This document shows positions 26,765 through 35,288 of a stretch of 64,000 nucleotides of DNA, piece after piece (the stretch's first letter is position 1; each line of letters starts with the position of its first letter). The position numbers were made by a program, and so were the translations under genes. The notes beneath the pieces were generated by a model that was not told where the DNA came from, ran no database searches, and saw nothing but the letters and a program-made list of their open reading frames with translations. Source of the DNA: Polynucleobacter sp. es-EL-1 (lineage in GTDB: Bacteria > Pseudomonadota > Gammaproteobacteria > Burkholderiales > Burkholderiaceae); contig NZ_CP061310.1 in the NCBI RefSeq assembly GCF_018687975.1, positions 1,550,001-1,614,000 of the forward strand, in the 5' to 3' direction.

Positions 26765-27108
26765 GCTTCCTCCATAGTGCACTGTAGTGGGTGACCCGCT
26801 TCGCGGGAGAGCTCGATAACTTGATGCACTTTAGTTGCTGCAACGTCTCTGGTAAAAATACCACAGACGCCTTTACCAACTAAATGTACCTGCAACATGA
26901 TGCGTGTAGCTGTCTCGTGATCTTTATTAAAATATTCTTGAATAACCATCACCACAAATTCCATTGGCGTGTAATCGTCATTCAATAGTAAAACTTTATA
27001 CATCGAAGGCGCTTTTACTTTCTCGGCCTGCTTTTCGAGAAGAATAGTATCTTCAATGTAAGGGTTATTTGGGTTACCAACCGTCGGATTTTTTGTTGTA
27101 CGACTCAT
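26761..27108 (-). CDS. clpS: ATP-dependent Clp protease adaptor protein ClpS
   Basis: Adaptor that delivers N-end-rule substrates to ClpA. The 115-residue protein has a flexible N-terminal tail of about 35 residues and the ClpS core: MYKVLLLNDDYTPMEFVV with the substrate-pocket NDD and the Met/Val gate, HLVGKGVCGIFTRDVAATK, and the closing GHPLQCTMEEA. ATG at 27108 is chosen over an upstream ATG at 27135 because a -10 box lies 7 bases before it and the family N-terminus fits. Confidence 0.95.
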   Translation of the reverse strand: MSRTTKNPTVGNPNNPYIEDTILLEKQAEKVKAPSMYKVLLLNDDYTPMEFVVMVIQEYFNKDHETATRIMLQVHLVGKGVCGIFTRDVAATKVHQVIELSREAGHPLQCTMEEA

Positions 27109-27115
27109 GAGAAAC

Positions 27116-27121
27116 ATTCTA
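27116..27121 (-). promoter_or_regulatory. Candidate clpSA -10 box (leaderless type)
   Basis: TAGAAT on the minus strand ends 7 bases before the clpS ATG at 27108. No Shine-Dalgarno sequence and no clear -35 are present. It does not resemble the sigma-32 promoters of grpE and dnaK. Confidence 0.4.
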
Positions 27122-27254
27122 AACACAGATAGCAAAATGCGGATTTAAGGGTCTTGTTGCAAAAAAACCATCAAGAAAGCTCCATTTAGACCATATTGGG
27201 GCATTTTTCTCTAAAAAAAGGGGGGCTTATCGATAACTATCTATGTCCAACCCC

Positions 27255-27393
27255 TTGACACCCCACCATAAAGGGCAAACAATCAGGGGGTAGGCTTTAT
27301 TTAAAGTCCTATTTAGGCGTGTTGTAGAGCGAGACTGATTAAAAAGTATTCACCCTCATCACGGTTGTTTTAAGTTTATGTAATGGAGTTCGC
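27255..27393 (+). promoter_or_regulatory. Candidate cold-shock gene promoter and 5' leader
   Basis: A perfect TTGACA (27255-27260), a 17-base spacer and a weaker AACAAT (27278-27283) would start a leader of about 100 bases before the cold-shock ATG. Long leaders that sense temperature are known for cspA genes in E. coli; here the leader role is inferred. The rest of this 285-base gap (27109-27393) has no other recognisable feature. Confidence 0.4.
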
Positions 27394-27597
27394 ATGGCGA
27401 CCGGAATTGTTAAGTGGTTCAATGATGCAAAAGGTTTTGGCTTTATCAAACCTGATGATGGTGAAGAAGAGTTGTTCGCGCATTTCAGCGCGATCACAAT
27501 GCCTGGGTTCAAAACCCTTAAGGAAAACCAAAAGGTAACGTTTGACATTACCCAAGGCCCTAAAGGCAAGCAAGCTACTAATATCCAAGCAGCTTAA
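27394..27597 (+). CDS. Cold-shock family nucleic-acid-binding protein
   Basis: A 67-residue single-domain OB-fold protein that binds single-stranded RNA and DNA. RNP1 is KGFGFI at 16-21 and RNP2 reads LFAHF near 30 in place of the more common VFVHF. The WFNDAKGFGF start is invariant in the CspA/CspE family. It is a single gene with its own leader and a strong terminator. Which E. coli Csp it matches functionally cannot be told. Confidence 0.94.
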   Translation: MATGIVKWFNDAKGFGFIKPDDGEEELFAHFSAITMPGFKTLKENQKVTFDITQGPKGKQATNIQAA

Positions 27598-27616
27598 TCT
27601 GCTTTAGATCATTACT

Positions 27617-27648
27617 AAAACCCAGGACTAGTTCCTGGGTTTTTTTTT
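27617..27648 (+). terminator. Terminator of the cold-shock gene
   Basis: CCCAGGA and TCCTGGG around a CTAGT loop, extended by AAAA/TTTT, followed by a run of nine T. Confidence 0.93.
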
Positions 27649-27721
27649 CGCCTGAATTTTCTTTCCCTGCTTGTACCCTGACTTAGAATTACCTTCACAT
27701 CAACGAATGACTTAGAACACC

Positions 27722-28177
27722 ATGCTCCAATCCAAAATCAATCAATTTTTTGCCCTGCTGATCACAGCTTGCGGTATCTTTTCCACTGTCGCATTTGCGC
27801 AAGTCAACACTGGTCTTCCAACGATTGAGCTCAAGACTGGAATCTATCGCATTCAGGCGGAGTTAGCAGACACCCCTAAGGCGCGTGAGATTGGACTCAT
27901 GAACCGCACTAGCATGCCTACCAACTCAGGCATGCTGTTTATCTTTGAGCAAAAAGCTGGGCATTGCTTCTGGATGAGTAACACCAAGATCCCTCTCTCT
28001 ATTGCCTTTATTGCAGACGATGGCAAGATTGTGAACATTGAAGAGATGCAGGCTCAGACTACCAATAACCACTGCCCTCAAGCTCCAGTGCGTTATGCCT
28101 TAGAGATGAATAAGCAATGGTTCTCTGAACGGGTAATCGTACCGGGTATGGTCGTTCAAGGGCTACCCAAGAAGTAA
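27722..28177 (+). CDS. Exported DUF192-family protein
   Basis: A 151-residue protein with a signal peptide (hydrophobic segment about 8-25, cleavage after FAQ or AFA near 26) and a DUF192 domain: ADTPKAREIGLMNRTSMP, GMLFIF, CFWMSNTKIPLSIAFI and the closing RYALEMNKQW. The family is small, all-beta and often exported; no biochemical activity is established. It lies alone between the cold-shock gene and ppnP. Confidence 0.88.
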   Translation: MLQSKINQFFALLITACGIFSTVAFAQVNTGLPTIELKTGIYRIQAELADTPKAREIGLMNRTSMPTNSGMLFIFEQKAGHCFWMSNTKIPLSIAFIADDGKIVNIEEMQAQTTNNHCPQAPVRYALEMNKQWFSERVIVPGMVVQGLPKK

Positions 28178-28203
28178 TTTGTATTTTCTAGCGCTTGGTA
28201 ATA

Positions 28204-28231
28204 AAAAACGCAGACCGAGATCTGCGTTTTT
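28204..28231. terminator. Bidirectional terminator between DUF192 gene and ppnP
   Basis: AAAAACGCAGA pairs with TCTGCGTTTTT (11 bp) around a 6-base loop, with T-runs on both strands. It can end the DUF192 message and the argFG-ppnP message. Confidence 0.9.
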
Positions 28232-28273
28232 ATTTGGGCTCAAGAGAAATTATCTGCTTGATTCTTAATTCAC

Positions 28274-28579
28274 TTACTCAAAGTGGCAAACATAGTGCAC
28301 AGGAGACTCGGCGCGGATAATGAAATAACCACCTTTTTCCACTTCCCAGCTTTGACCAGCTTTGAATTCGACTTCTGGAGCGCCATTGATACTGACAAAT
28401 GCGTTGCCGTCGACTACTTCCATGATTTCTTTAGTGCTCAGGTCAAAACGCAAGGTGCTCGGCAATACAACACCAACAGACTTGCGCACGCCATTGGGCA
28501 GAGTCACGGTATGGGATACACATTTACCATCAAAAAATACATTGGCTTTCTTACCTACAGAAACTTGATCAAATTGCAT
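28274..28579 (-). CDS. ppnP: Pyrimidine/purine nucleoside phosphorylase (DUF1255, PpnP family)
   Basis: A 101-residue cupin of the family represented by E. coli PpnP (YaiE), which cleaves several nucleosides with phosphate. Conserved segments: KSVGVVLP, FDLSTKEIMEVVDGNAFV, and the cupin-like FKAGQSWEVEKGGYFIIRA ending YVCHFE. The phosphorylase role is carried over from E. coli. It lies 45 bases downstream of argG and may share its message. Confidence 0.85.
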   Translation of the reverse strand: MQFDQVSVGKKANVFFDGKCVSHTVTLPNGVRKSVGVVLPSTLRFDLSTKEIMEVVDGNAFVSINGAPEVEFKAGQSWEVEKGGYFIIRAESPVHYVCHFE

Positions 28580-28624
28580 CTTTATTCTTTCTAATCTAAA
28601 TTACTAGTTTGTTATTTAACTGAA

Positions 28625-29854
28625 TTATTTAGCACGCTTACGTCTTGCAGTTTCAGCAATCCGCATGCGCAAAGCATTGAGCTTGATGAAGCCACCAGCG
28701 TCAGCTTGGTTATACGCACCACCGTCATCGTCAAATGTAGCAATCGTCTGATCAAACAAGGTATTTGCGGAGTCACGTGAAATCACGGACACAGAACCTT
28801 TGTAGAGCTTTAGGCGCACTACACCATTGACCATCTGCTGAGTGTGATCAATCAACGTCTGCAACGCGATACGCTCTGGCGCCCACCATAAACCGTTGTA
28901 GATCAAGCTGGCGTAACGTGGCATCAAATCATCTTTGAGGTGAGCTACTTCACGATCCAGAGTAATACTCTCAATACCGCGGTGTGCTTTCAACAAAATA
29001 GTGCCACCAGGGGTTTCATAACAACCACGGCTCTTCATGCCTACAAAGCGGTTCTCAACTAAGTCGAGACGACCAATACCATGCATGCCGCCGATACGAT
29101 TGAGCTCGGCCAACAACTCATGTGGCTTATATGCCTTGCCATTGATTGCTACTGGATCTCCGGCACGGAATTCAATTTCAATGATTTCTGGGGTATCTGG
29201 AGCCTTCTCAGGAGAGACCGTCCAGCGCCACATAGATTCTTCTGCTTCAGCATTAGGATTCTCGAGATGACGACCTTCGTAACTAATATGCAATAAGTTG
29301 GCATCCATAGAATAAGGTGAGCCACCCTGCTTGTGCTTCATCTCGACTGGAATGCCATGCTTTTCTGCATAAGCCATCAATTTTTCACGAGAGAGGAGAT
29401 CCCACTCACGCCAAGGAGCAATGACTTTGATTCCTGGCTCAAGTGCGTAGTAACCAAGCTCAAAACGAACTTGATCATTACCTTTTCCGGTAGCGCCATG
29501 CGATACAGAATCGGCGCCTGTTTGGCGAGCAATTTCAATTTGACGCTTAGCGATCAAAGGTCGTGCGATGGAGGTGCCTAAAAGATATTCACCTTCGTAA
29601 ATCGTATTGGCACGAAACATCGGAAATACAAAGTCACGCACAAACTCTTCGCGCAAGTCATCGATAAAAATATTTTCTGGCTTGATACCAAACTGCAGCG
29701 CTTTGGCTCGTGCTGGCTCAAGCTCCTCACCCTGACCCAAATCGGCAGTGAAAGTAACAATCTCGCATTGATAAGTATCTTGAAGCCATTTCAAGATCAC
29801 GCTTGTATCAAGACCACCGGAATACGCTAAAACTACTTTTTTAATATCAGACAT
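28625..29854 (-). CDS. argG: Argininosuccinate synthase
   Basis: Joins citrulline and aspartate using ATP. The 409-residue protein has the PP-loop AYSGGLDTSVILKWL at residues 9-23, FTADLGQGEE, HGATGKGNDQVRFE near 115 and SPYSMDANLLHISYEG near 175, all invariant in ArgG. It lies 61 bases downstream of argF (from the argF stop to the argG ATG) on the same strand, so argF-argG is a likely operon with ppnP behind. Confidence 0.97.
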   Translation of the reverse strand: MSDIKKVVLAYSGGLDTSVILKWLQDTYQCEIVTFTADLGQGEELEPARAKALQFGIKPENIFIDDLREEFVRDFVFPMFRANTIYEGEYLLGTSIARPLIAKRQIEIARQTGADSVSHGATGKGNDQVRFELGYYALEPGIKVIAPWREWDLLSREKLMAYAEKHGIPVEMKHKQGGSPYSMDANLLHISYEGRHLENPNAEAEESMWRWTVSPEKAPDTPEIIEIEFRAGDPVAINGKAYKPHELLAELNRIGGMHGIGRLDLVENRFVGMKSRGCYETPGGTILLKAHRGIESITLDREVAHLKDDLMPRYASLIYNGLWWAPERIALQTLIDHTQQMVNGVVRLKLYKGSVSVISRDSANTLFDQTIATFDDDGGAYNQADAGGFIKLNALRMRIAETARRKRAK

Positions 29855-29915
29855 GATTTCTTTTCAATTAAAAATGAACTAATAACCAATAAAAACAAAT
29901 TGCTTTAAAAAAAAA

Positions 29916-30863
29916 TTAATCCAAACGGCCGCAGAGTAAATACTCCATCAAAGCCTTTTGTACATGCAGACGATTTTCAGCTTCTTCCCAAACAATACTT
30001 TGAGGGCCATCAATCACCTCTGCAGAAACCTCTTCACCTCGATGGGCAGGCAAGCAGTGCATAAATAAAGCATCTGGTTTTGCCAAAGACATCAATTCTT
30101 CATCCACCATCCAGTCTTTGAAGGCGCTCATACGGGAAGTATTCTCATCCTCATAACCCATGCTAGTCCAGACATCGGTTGTCACCAAGTCAGCATCTCT
30201 GCAGGCATCTTTTGGATCAGCACAAACAGTAAGGTGTTGCTTTGCTTTAGCGGTCAATCTAGATTCATCAAGCTGGTAGCCGCCTGGCGCAGAGAAGCGA
30301 ATTTGAAAATCCAAACACTCGGCAGCCTGTATCCAGGTATAGGCCATATTATTGGCATCACCGACCCAAGCAACCGTTTTACCCTGAATCGGACCACGCG
30401 CCTCTACAAAAGTAAAAATATCCGCTAAAACTTGGCAGGGGTGATATTCATTGGTTAAGCCATTAATCACTGGCACGCGTGAGTTTGCAGCGAAGCGCTC
30501 AATGATCTCTTGGCCAAAGGTACGGATCATGATGATGTCGGTCATGCGTGAAATCACCTGCGCAGCGTCCTCTACAGGCTCACCACGGCCCAATTGGGTA
30601 TCACGGGTGTTGAGATATACAGCATGGCCACCAAGCTGATGGATGCCCGCCTCAAAGGAGAGGCGCGTTCTTGTAGAGTGCTTCTCAAAAATCATCGCTA
30701 AGGTGCGGTCGTGCAATGGATGCCAAGTTTCGTAACTCTTAAACTTAGTCTTGAGCCAAGCAGAGCGCTGAAGAAGGTAATCGTATTCCTCGCGAGTGAG
30801 GTCAGCAAACTGCAGGTAATGCTTCACCTGGCCAGGCACTTGAGGCTTTGCCAAAGATGTCAT
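29916..30863 (-). CDS. argF: Ornithine carbamoyltransferase
   Basis: Makes citrulline from ornithine and carbamoyl phosphate. Carbamoyl-phosphate site STRTRLSFE near residue 64, HPCQVLAD near 143, and the ornithine site HCLPAHRGEE near 265 are intact. The protein is 315 residues from the ATG at 30863, which has GAAAG 7 bases upstream; the in-frame ATG at 30896 (326 residues) has no ribosome binding site and is the alternative. It heads argF-argG-ppnP. Confidence 0.95.
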   Translation of the reverse strand: MTSLAKPQVPGQVKHYLQFADLTREEYDYLLQRSAWLKTKFKSYETWHPLHDRTLAMIFEKHSTRTRLSFEAGIHQLGGHAVYLNTRDTQLGRGEPVEDAAQVISRMTDIIMIRTFGQEIIERFAANSRVPVINGLTNEYHPCQVLADIFTFVEARGPIQGKTVAWVGDANNMAYTWIQAAECLDFQIRFSAPGGYQLDESRLTAKAKQHLTVCADPKDACRDADLVTTDVWTSMGYEDENTSRMSAFKDWMVDEELMSLAKPDALFMHCLPAHRGEEVSAEVIDGPQSIVWEEAENRLHVQKALMEYLLCGRLD

Positions 30864-31016
30864 CGTTGAGCTTTCTACTGAAGTTTTAGCTTGCATTTTT
30901 TGTTTGGGCTTTGAACTGCACGAAAATAGTTCCTAAAGTCATCTTAAGGCCATCTCAGACTGTTAAGCTAGAGGGCTAATCAATACCTATTTCATTACAT
31001 CAATTTTTACGCCAAC

Positions 31017-31331
31017 TTGAACCACAAAAAGCTTTTCATTCAAGGCATTACGACTTCAGGCAAATCTTTTCGCCCGAGTGACTGGGCTGAACGCCTTTGC
31101 GGTGTTATGGCCACATTTCGCCCACCAGGCGATGCTGGCGACCCCCGCTTCACTTACTCACCCTACGTCAGGCCAGTGCTTATCGCACAAGTGAAATGCG
31201 TTGTAATCGATACCAGACTGGGAGAGCTAGATCCAAGAGCGCTAGACTTTGTCATGAACTTCGCCAAAGACAATAGCCTGCCAATTGAAGAGGCTTGCGA
31301 ATTCGAACCTCAATCGCAAACCCAGTCCTAA
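31017..31331 (+). CDS. DUF3579 domain-containing protein
   Basis: A conserved hypothetical protein of 104 residues. The pattern IQGITTSGKSFRPSDWAERLCGVM, then YVRPVLIAQVKCVVIDTRL and LDFVMNFAKDN, matches the DUF3579 family found mainly in beta-proteobacteria, usually beside argF and rpsT as here. Its function is unknown. The only workable start is TTG at 31017: an in-frame stop lies at 30969 and no ATG or GTG intervenes. Confidence 0.82.
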   Translation: MNHKKLFIQGITTSGKSFRPSDWAERLCGVMATFRPPGDAGDPRFTYSPYVRPVLIAQVKCVVIDTRLGELDPRALDFVMNFAKDNSLPIEEACEFEPQSQTQS

Positions 31332-31361
31332 AAACAAAAACCCGCTCTGATAAGGAGCGGG
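31331..31361 (-). terminator. Terminator of rpsT
   Basis: On the minus strand CCCGCTC and GAGCGGG form a 7-bp stem with a 7-base loop, followed by TTTTTGTTTTT. It sits downstream of rpsT and ends against the DUF3579 stop codon. A second small hairpin (31366-31384, GGTCTAG/CTAGACC) lies just before it in the same message. Confidence 0.8.
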
Positions 31362-31403
31362 CTTGGGTCTAGATGCTCTAGACCTGCCTAAAACAAAAAA
31401 CGT

Positions 31404-31670
31404 TTACGCTGCCATCGCCTTAATAGCTGCAGACAAGCGAGACTTCTGGCGAGCTGCAGTATTTTTGTGAGCAATCTTCTTGTCAGCAATCTTGTCGATT
31501 GTGGATTGAGTTGCTGCAAACACTTTAGCTGCGGCCTCTTTATCACCAGTTTCAATTGCCTTACGAACTGCCTTGATGGAAGTACGAAGCTTGGAACGCA
31601 AACTGGAGTTGTGTTCGTTTTGTTTTACTGCCTGCCGTGCGCGTTTACGCGCTTGTGCGGTATTGGCCAT
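31404..31670 (-). CDS. rpsT: 30S ribosomal protein S20
   Basis: An 88-residue, very basic, all-helical protein: MANTAQARKRARQAVKQNEH, then SLRSKLRTSIKAVRKAI and DKIADKKIAHKNTAARQKSR, matching S20. It binds 16S rRNA in the small subunit. AAGG lies 9 bases before the ATG. It is a single gene, divergent from murJ with about 150 bases between the two starts. Confidence 0.96.
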   Translation of the reverse strand: MANTAQARKRARQAVKQNEHNSSLRSKLRTSIKAVRKAIETGDKEAAAKVFAATQSTIDKIADKKIAHKNTAARQKSRLSAAIKAMAA

Positions 31671-31823
31671 CTTTAAACCTTGCTCTATAAAAATTACAAA
31701 TTACGATTAACTGAAATTCTGTGTGGGTTCGCCAAATTTGTAAGCTGACTCACCAAAACCCAAGATTTTACATTAAAGGACTAAAAAAGCCCAGTCGCTT
31801 GATAAATGGGGGAAAATTAGCCC

Positions 31824-33377
31824 ATGAATCTGCTTTCTGCCGCTGCCAAGGTCAGCTCCCTAACGATGCTATCCCGTATCACGGGACTCCTACGGGAAAC
31901 CCTGATTGCCCGTAGCTTTGGGGCTTCCGAGTGGACTGACGCCTTTAATGTGGCTTTTAGGCTACCAAATCTGCTACGCCGGCTTTTTGCCGAAGGGGCC
32001 TTTTCCCAGGCATTTGTGCCCATTTTGGGGGAAATATCCAGTAAAGGGGATGTCAAACAGTCCCAAATCCTCATTAATGCCGTTGCCACCCTCTTATTTT
32101 GGGCTTTGCTCCTTACGGTACTGCTCGGCGTGATCGGTGCCCCATTGCTCATTTTGGCCATTGCTACGGGCTTTAAGGGTGGGCCAGCATACGAAGCGAG
32201 CGTTGTGATGACCCGCATCATGTTCCCTTATATCGGCCTGATTTCGATGGTTTCCCTATCAGCAGGGATCCTTAACACCTTTGGCCGCTTTGCTATTCCG
32301 GCATTTACCCCGGTTTTACTCAATCTTGCCCTGATTGGCAGCGCCATATTCCTAGCGCCCCATCTAGAGCAACCTATTTACGCACTTGGCATCGGCGTTC
32401 TACTCGGCGGTGTTTTGCAGTTAGCCATTCAAATTCCTGCGCTTGCACGCTTAGGTTTATTGCCGCGAGTTGGCCTAATGCCCGGCGCCATCAAGGCAGC
32501 AATCCGCAATCCCGATGCACGGCGCGTTCTCAAGCTAATGGGTCCAGCAGTGTTTGCAGTATCCGTGGCGCAGATCTCCCTCATCATTAACACCAACATT
32601 GCCTCGCGCCTACAAACCGGAAGCGTGTCATGGCTTTCCTACGCAGATAGACTGATGGAATTTCCAACGGCACTTCTGGGTGTAGCGCTGGGAACGGTTC
32701 TCCTACCTAGCCTCAGCAAGGCAAATGCTAGAAATGATTTAGTTCAAGCGGGCGAGCTCTTAATTTGGGGTTTGCAACTCACTTTTTTGCTGGCAGCACC
32801 TTGCGCAATAACGCTATTCATCTTTGGTGAGCCGCTAGCAGCAGTGCTGTATCACTATGGCCAATTTAATGCCTTGGATGTCCTGATGACACAACGTGCA
32901 TTAGCAGCCTATGGGGTTGGCCTGATTGGACTCATCCTTGTCAAAATATTAGCCCCCGGGTTTTACTCACGCCAAGATATTCGTACTCCGGTCAAAATTG
33001 GCTTATTGGTTTTGGTAGCCACGCAATTGGCTAATTTAGCGTTTGTACCTTGGCTGGGTCATGCTGGCCTAGCCCTTTCTATTGGGGTGGGTGCCTGCCT
33101 CAATGCCGCCCTGCTATGGGTGGGTCTGCATCGACGTGGCGCCCTACCAAGTTGCGCCTGGTTCAAATATCTTGGCCAGCTTCTATTGGCCCTAATTCCT
33201 TTTTCAGCATTATTGTTTTACGCTTCCACGGCACATAATTGGATCGCATTGCAAGACACCCCCTGGCTGCGCATTGGATTGCTAGCTAGCTGGCTAGCTG
33301 GTGCTGCAATCATTTACTTTGGCGCCCTAGGTCTTGTAGGAATTCGCTGGCAAAAATTCCTGCGTCATGCAAAATAG
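31824..33377 (+). CDS. murJ: Lipid II flippase MurJ
   Basis: Inner-membrane MOP-superfamily flippase for the peptidoglycan precursor lipid II. It has 517 residues and about 14 membrane helices. Signatures: SRITGLLRETLIARSFGAS near 12-30, FRLPNLLRRLFAEGAFSQAFVP near 43-64, and SYADRLMEFPTALLGVALGTVLLPSLS near 268. Arg residues in the first helices correspond to the central-cavity arginines of MurJ. The SirB1-like gene follows after 5 bases. The unusual repeat-like GCTAGCTAGC near 33285 is within the coding region. Confidence 0.95.
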   Translation: MNLLSAAAKVSSLTMLSRITGLLRETLIARSFGASEWTDAFNVAFRLPNLLRRLFAEGAFSQAFVPILGEISSKGDVKQSQILINAVATLLFWALLLTVLLGVIGAPLLILAIATGFKGGPAYEASVVMTRIMFPYIGLISMVSLSAGILNTFGRFAIPAFTPVLLNLALIGSAIFLAPHLEQPIYALGIGVLLGGVLQLAIQIPALARLGLLPRVGLMPGAIKAAIRNPDARRVLKLMGPAVFAVSVAQISLIINTNIASRLQTGSVSWLSYADRLMEFPTALLGVALGTVLLPSLSKANARNDLVQAGELLIWGLQLTFLLAAPCAITLFIFGEPLAAVLYHYGQFNALDVLMTQRALAAYGVGLIGLILVKILAPGFYSRQDIRTPVKIGLLVLVATQLANLAFVPWLGHAGLALSIGVGACLNAALLWVGLHRRGALPSCAWFKYLGQLLLALIPFSALLFYASTAHNWIALQDTPWLRIGLLASWLAGAAIIYFGALGLVGIRWQKFLRHAK

Positions 33378-33382
33378 CTTGT

Positions 33383-34225
33383 ATGCCTACACAACAACTC
33401 GACTATTTCACCTCGCTAGTTGCCGAGGATGAGCACCTCCCTTTAACCGAAGCTGCAGTCGCGGTTGCACAGCACGCTTATCCAGACCTAGATGTACAAG
33501 GGGTGCTTGATCAAATTGATCAATGGGGCACCAAACTCAAACAGCGCATCACCCCTGATACGCCACCCATTCAACGCCTGCAGTTGTTAAAACATTTTTT
33601 CTACAACGAACTGGGGTTTGGCCCCAACCCCAATGATTTTTATGCTCCCGAAAATTCATATCTGCATCAAATCATCGAAAACCGTCGCGGCATTCCAATC
33701 TCCCTAGCAATCTTGATGATGGAGCTTGGCCAGCAAATTGGTTTGAATATTCGCGGGGTATCTTTCCCCAATCACTTCATGATGCGCATCTCCTTGCAAC
33801 AGGGGGAGATCATCATGGATCCCCTCACTGGCGAATCCCTCTCCAAGAATCAACTCCAAGAAATGCTGGATCCGTATTTGGATGCGAAGGGCTATCGTGG
33901 CGAACTGAGCCTACCACTCAATATTTTCTTGCGCGCCTCTAGCTCTCGAGAAATCCTGTCGCGCTTTATGAGAAATCTCAAAATGATTTACTCCGAAGAT
34001 GAGCGTTGGGAGCGTCTTCTGGGCATTCAAGAGCGCCTGGTCATTTTATTGCCCGATTCGATGGAAGAGATTCGTGATCGTGGCTTGATCTTTGCGCAAC
34101 TTGAGTATGTACGTCCAGCACTCGAGGATATGCATCGCTATTTAAGTGAAATGCCGGGCGCAGAAGATGCGGCCGATATTCGTGAGCATATTGCTACGCT
34201 AGAGAGTCAAACAAAACTGCATTAA
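33383..34225 (+). CDS. SirB1-family protein (transglutaminase-like and TPR regions)
   Basis: A 280-residue cytoplasmic protein. The region NSYLHQIIENRRGIPISLAI with GLNIRGVSFPNHFMMRI (about 90-140) is the transglutaminase-like core of the SirB1 family, and residues 190-275 form TPR-like helices (RLLGIQERLVILLPD, PALEDMHRYLSEMPGAEDA). Family members are often next to hemK/prmC; here it follows murJ. Role not established. Confidence 0.82.
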   Translation: MPTQQLDYFTSLVAEDEHLPLTEAAVAVAQHAYPDLDVQGVLDQIDQWGTKLKQRITPDTPPIQRLQLLKHFFYNELGFGPNPNDFYAPENSYLHQIIENRRGIPISLAILMMELGQQIGLNIRGVSFPNHFMMRISLQQGEIIMDPLTGESLSKNQLQEMLDPYLDAKGYRGELSLPLNIFLRASSSREILSRFMRNLKMIYSEDERWERLLGIQERLVILLPDSMEEIRDRGLIFAQLEYVRPALEDMHRYLSEMPGAEDAADIREHIATLESQTKLH

Positions 34226-34270
34226 GCAGTAGGTTCCTCAATCTCAATAGAGATTGCAGCATTTCATTCC

Positions 34271-34276
34271 TATAAT
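34271..34276 (+). promoter_or_regulatory. Candidate miaA -10 box (leaderless type)
   Basis: A perfect TATAAT ends 5 bases before the miaA ATG. No ribosome binding site lies between them and no convincing -35 is seen. Confidence 0.45.
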
Positions 34277-34281
34277 GCCTT

Positions 34282-35286
34282 ATGCAAACTGAACCCCACA
34301 TTCAGCCTACGCATTTACCTCATCAGCCACCCATACTCTGTATTGTTGGCCCTACAGGCGCAGGCAAAACCCATCTCGCCATGGCTCTGGCAGAGCATGC
34401 CAGGCTCTTAGGTAAAACAGTTGAAATCATCAGCATGGACTCTGCCTTGGTTTATCGCGGCCTTGATATTGGAAGCGCCAAACCAAGTAAGGCAGAGCAG
34501 GCTGCAGTTCAACATCACCTGATTGATATTTTGGAGCCCACCGAATCCTATTCAGCGGCACGCTTTGCAAATGATGCCAAGCGACTATGCATAGAAATTC
34601 GAGGGCGCGGCAACATTCCTATCGTTGTCGGTGGCACGATGTTGTATTGGCGCGCATGGGCTCATGGCCTTTCATCGCTACCCCCCGCAAACTCTGAAAT
34701 CCGAGCTCGTCTTGATGAGCAAGGCAAATTCATTGGCTGGCCTGCGATGCATGCTGAACTTGCTAAAGTAGACCCCGTCACTGCGGCACGTTTACAAGCT
34801 AACGACTCTCAAAGGGTACAGCGCGCACTAGAGGTTTACGAGATCACGGGCAAACCCATGTCAGAACTACTAGCAGATGCGCCAAGTGAAGATGGCAGGG
34901 AAGGCTCAGCCATTCCAGAATGGATTAATCTGGTTTCACTCGAGCCCAGTGATCGCTCACGTCTGCATCAAAATCTAGAAAAACGTTTTGATGAAATGCT
35001 TGCCGGTAGATTCATTGAGGAAGTGCAAACATTAAAGAGCAACCCGAATCTTCACGCAGACTTGCCGGCAATTCGATCAGTCGGTTACCGCCAAGTATGG
35101 GAATACCTTGATGGCCTCAGTGATTGGGAGCAAATGCGTTACAAAGCACTTGCAGCCACAAGACAGCTTGGCAAAAGACAGCTCACGTGGTTGCGTGCCA
35201 TCTCCGGTAGAAACACGTTTGATCCATTCAACCCCAGCGAACTCGAGCAAGCTCTTGAGTACTGCAAACGGGGTTTAATTCAATAG
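34282..35286 (+). CDS. miaA: tRNA dimethylallyltransferase
   Basis: Adds the dimethylallyl group to A37 of tRNAs reading U-starting codons. The 334-residue protein shows the P-loop GPTGAGKTHLA near 23, the catalytic SMDSALVYRGLDIGSAKP near 53, the HHLIDILEPTESYSAARF segment near 80, and the GGTMLYWRA loop near 118. The C-terminal RQLGKRQLTWLR near 300 is also invariant. Slightly longer than E. coli MiaA. Its stop is 2 bases from the stop of convergent purM. Confidence 0.96.
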   Translation: MQTEPHIQPTHLPHQPPILCIVGPTGAGKTHLAMALAEHARLLGKTVEIISMDSALVYRGLDIGSAKPSKAEQAAVQHHLIDILEPTESYSAARFANDAKRLCIEIRGRGNIPIVVGGTMLYWRAWAHGLSSLPPANSEIRARLDEQGKFIGWPAMHAELAKVDPVTAARLQANDSQRVQRALEVYEITGKPMSELLADAPSEDGREGSAIPEWINLVSLEPSDRSRLHQNLEKRFDEMLAGRFIEEVQTLKSNPNLHADLPAIRSVGYRQVWEYLDGLSDWEQMRYKALAATRQLGKRQLTWLRAISGRNTFDPFNPSELEQALEYCKRGLIQ

Positions 35287-35288
35287 AT

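Noticed and set aside
33280..33302. Repeated GCTAGCTAGC/GCTAGCTGG pattern
   Set aside because: Short coding repeat of Leu-Ala-Ser-Trp residues in a MurJ membrane helix; no sign of a mobile or regulatory repeat.
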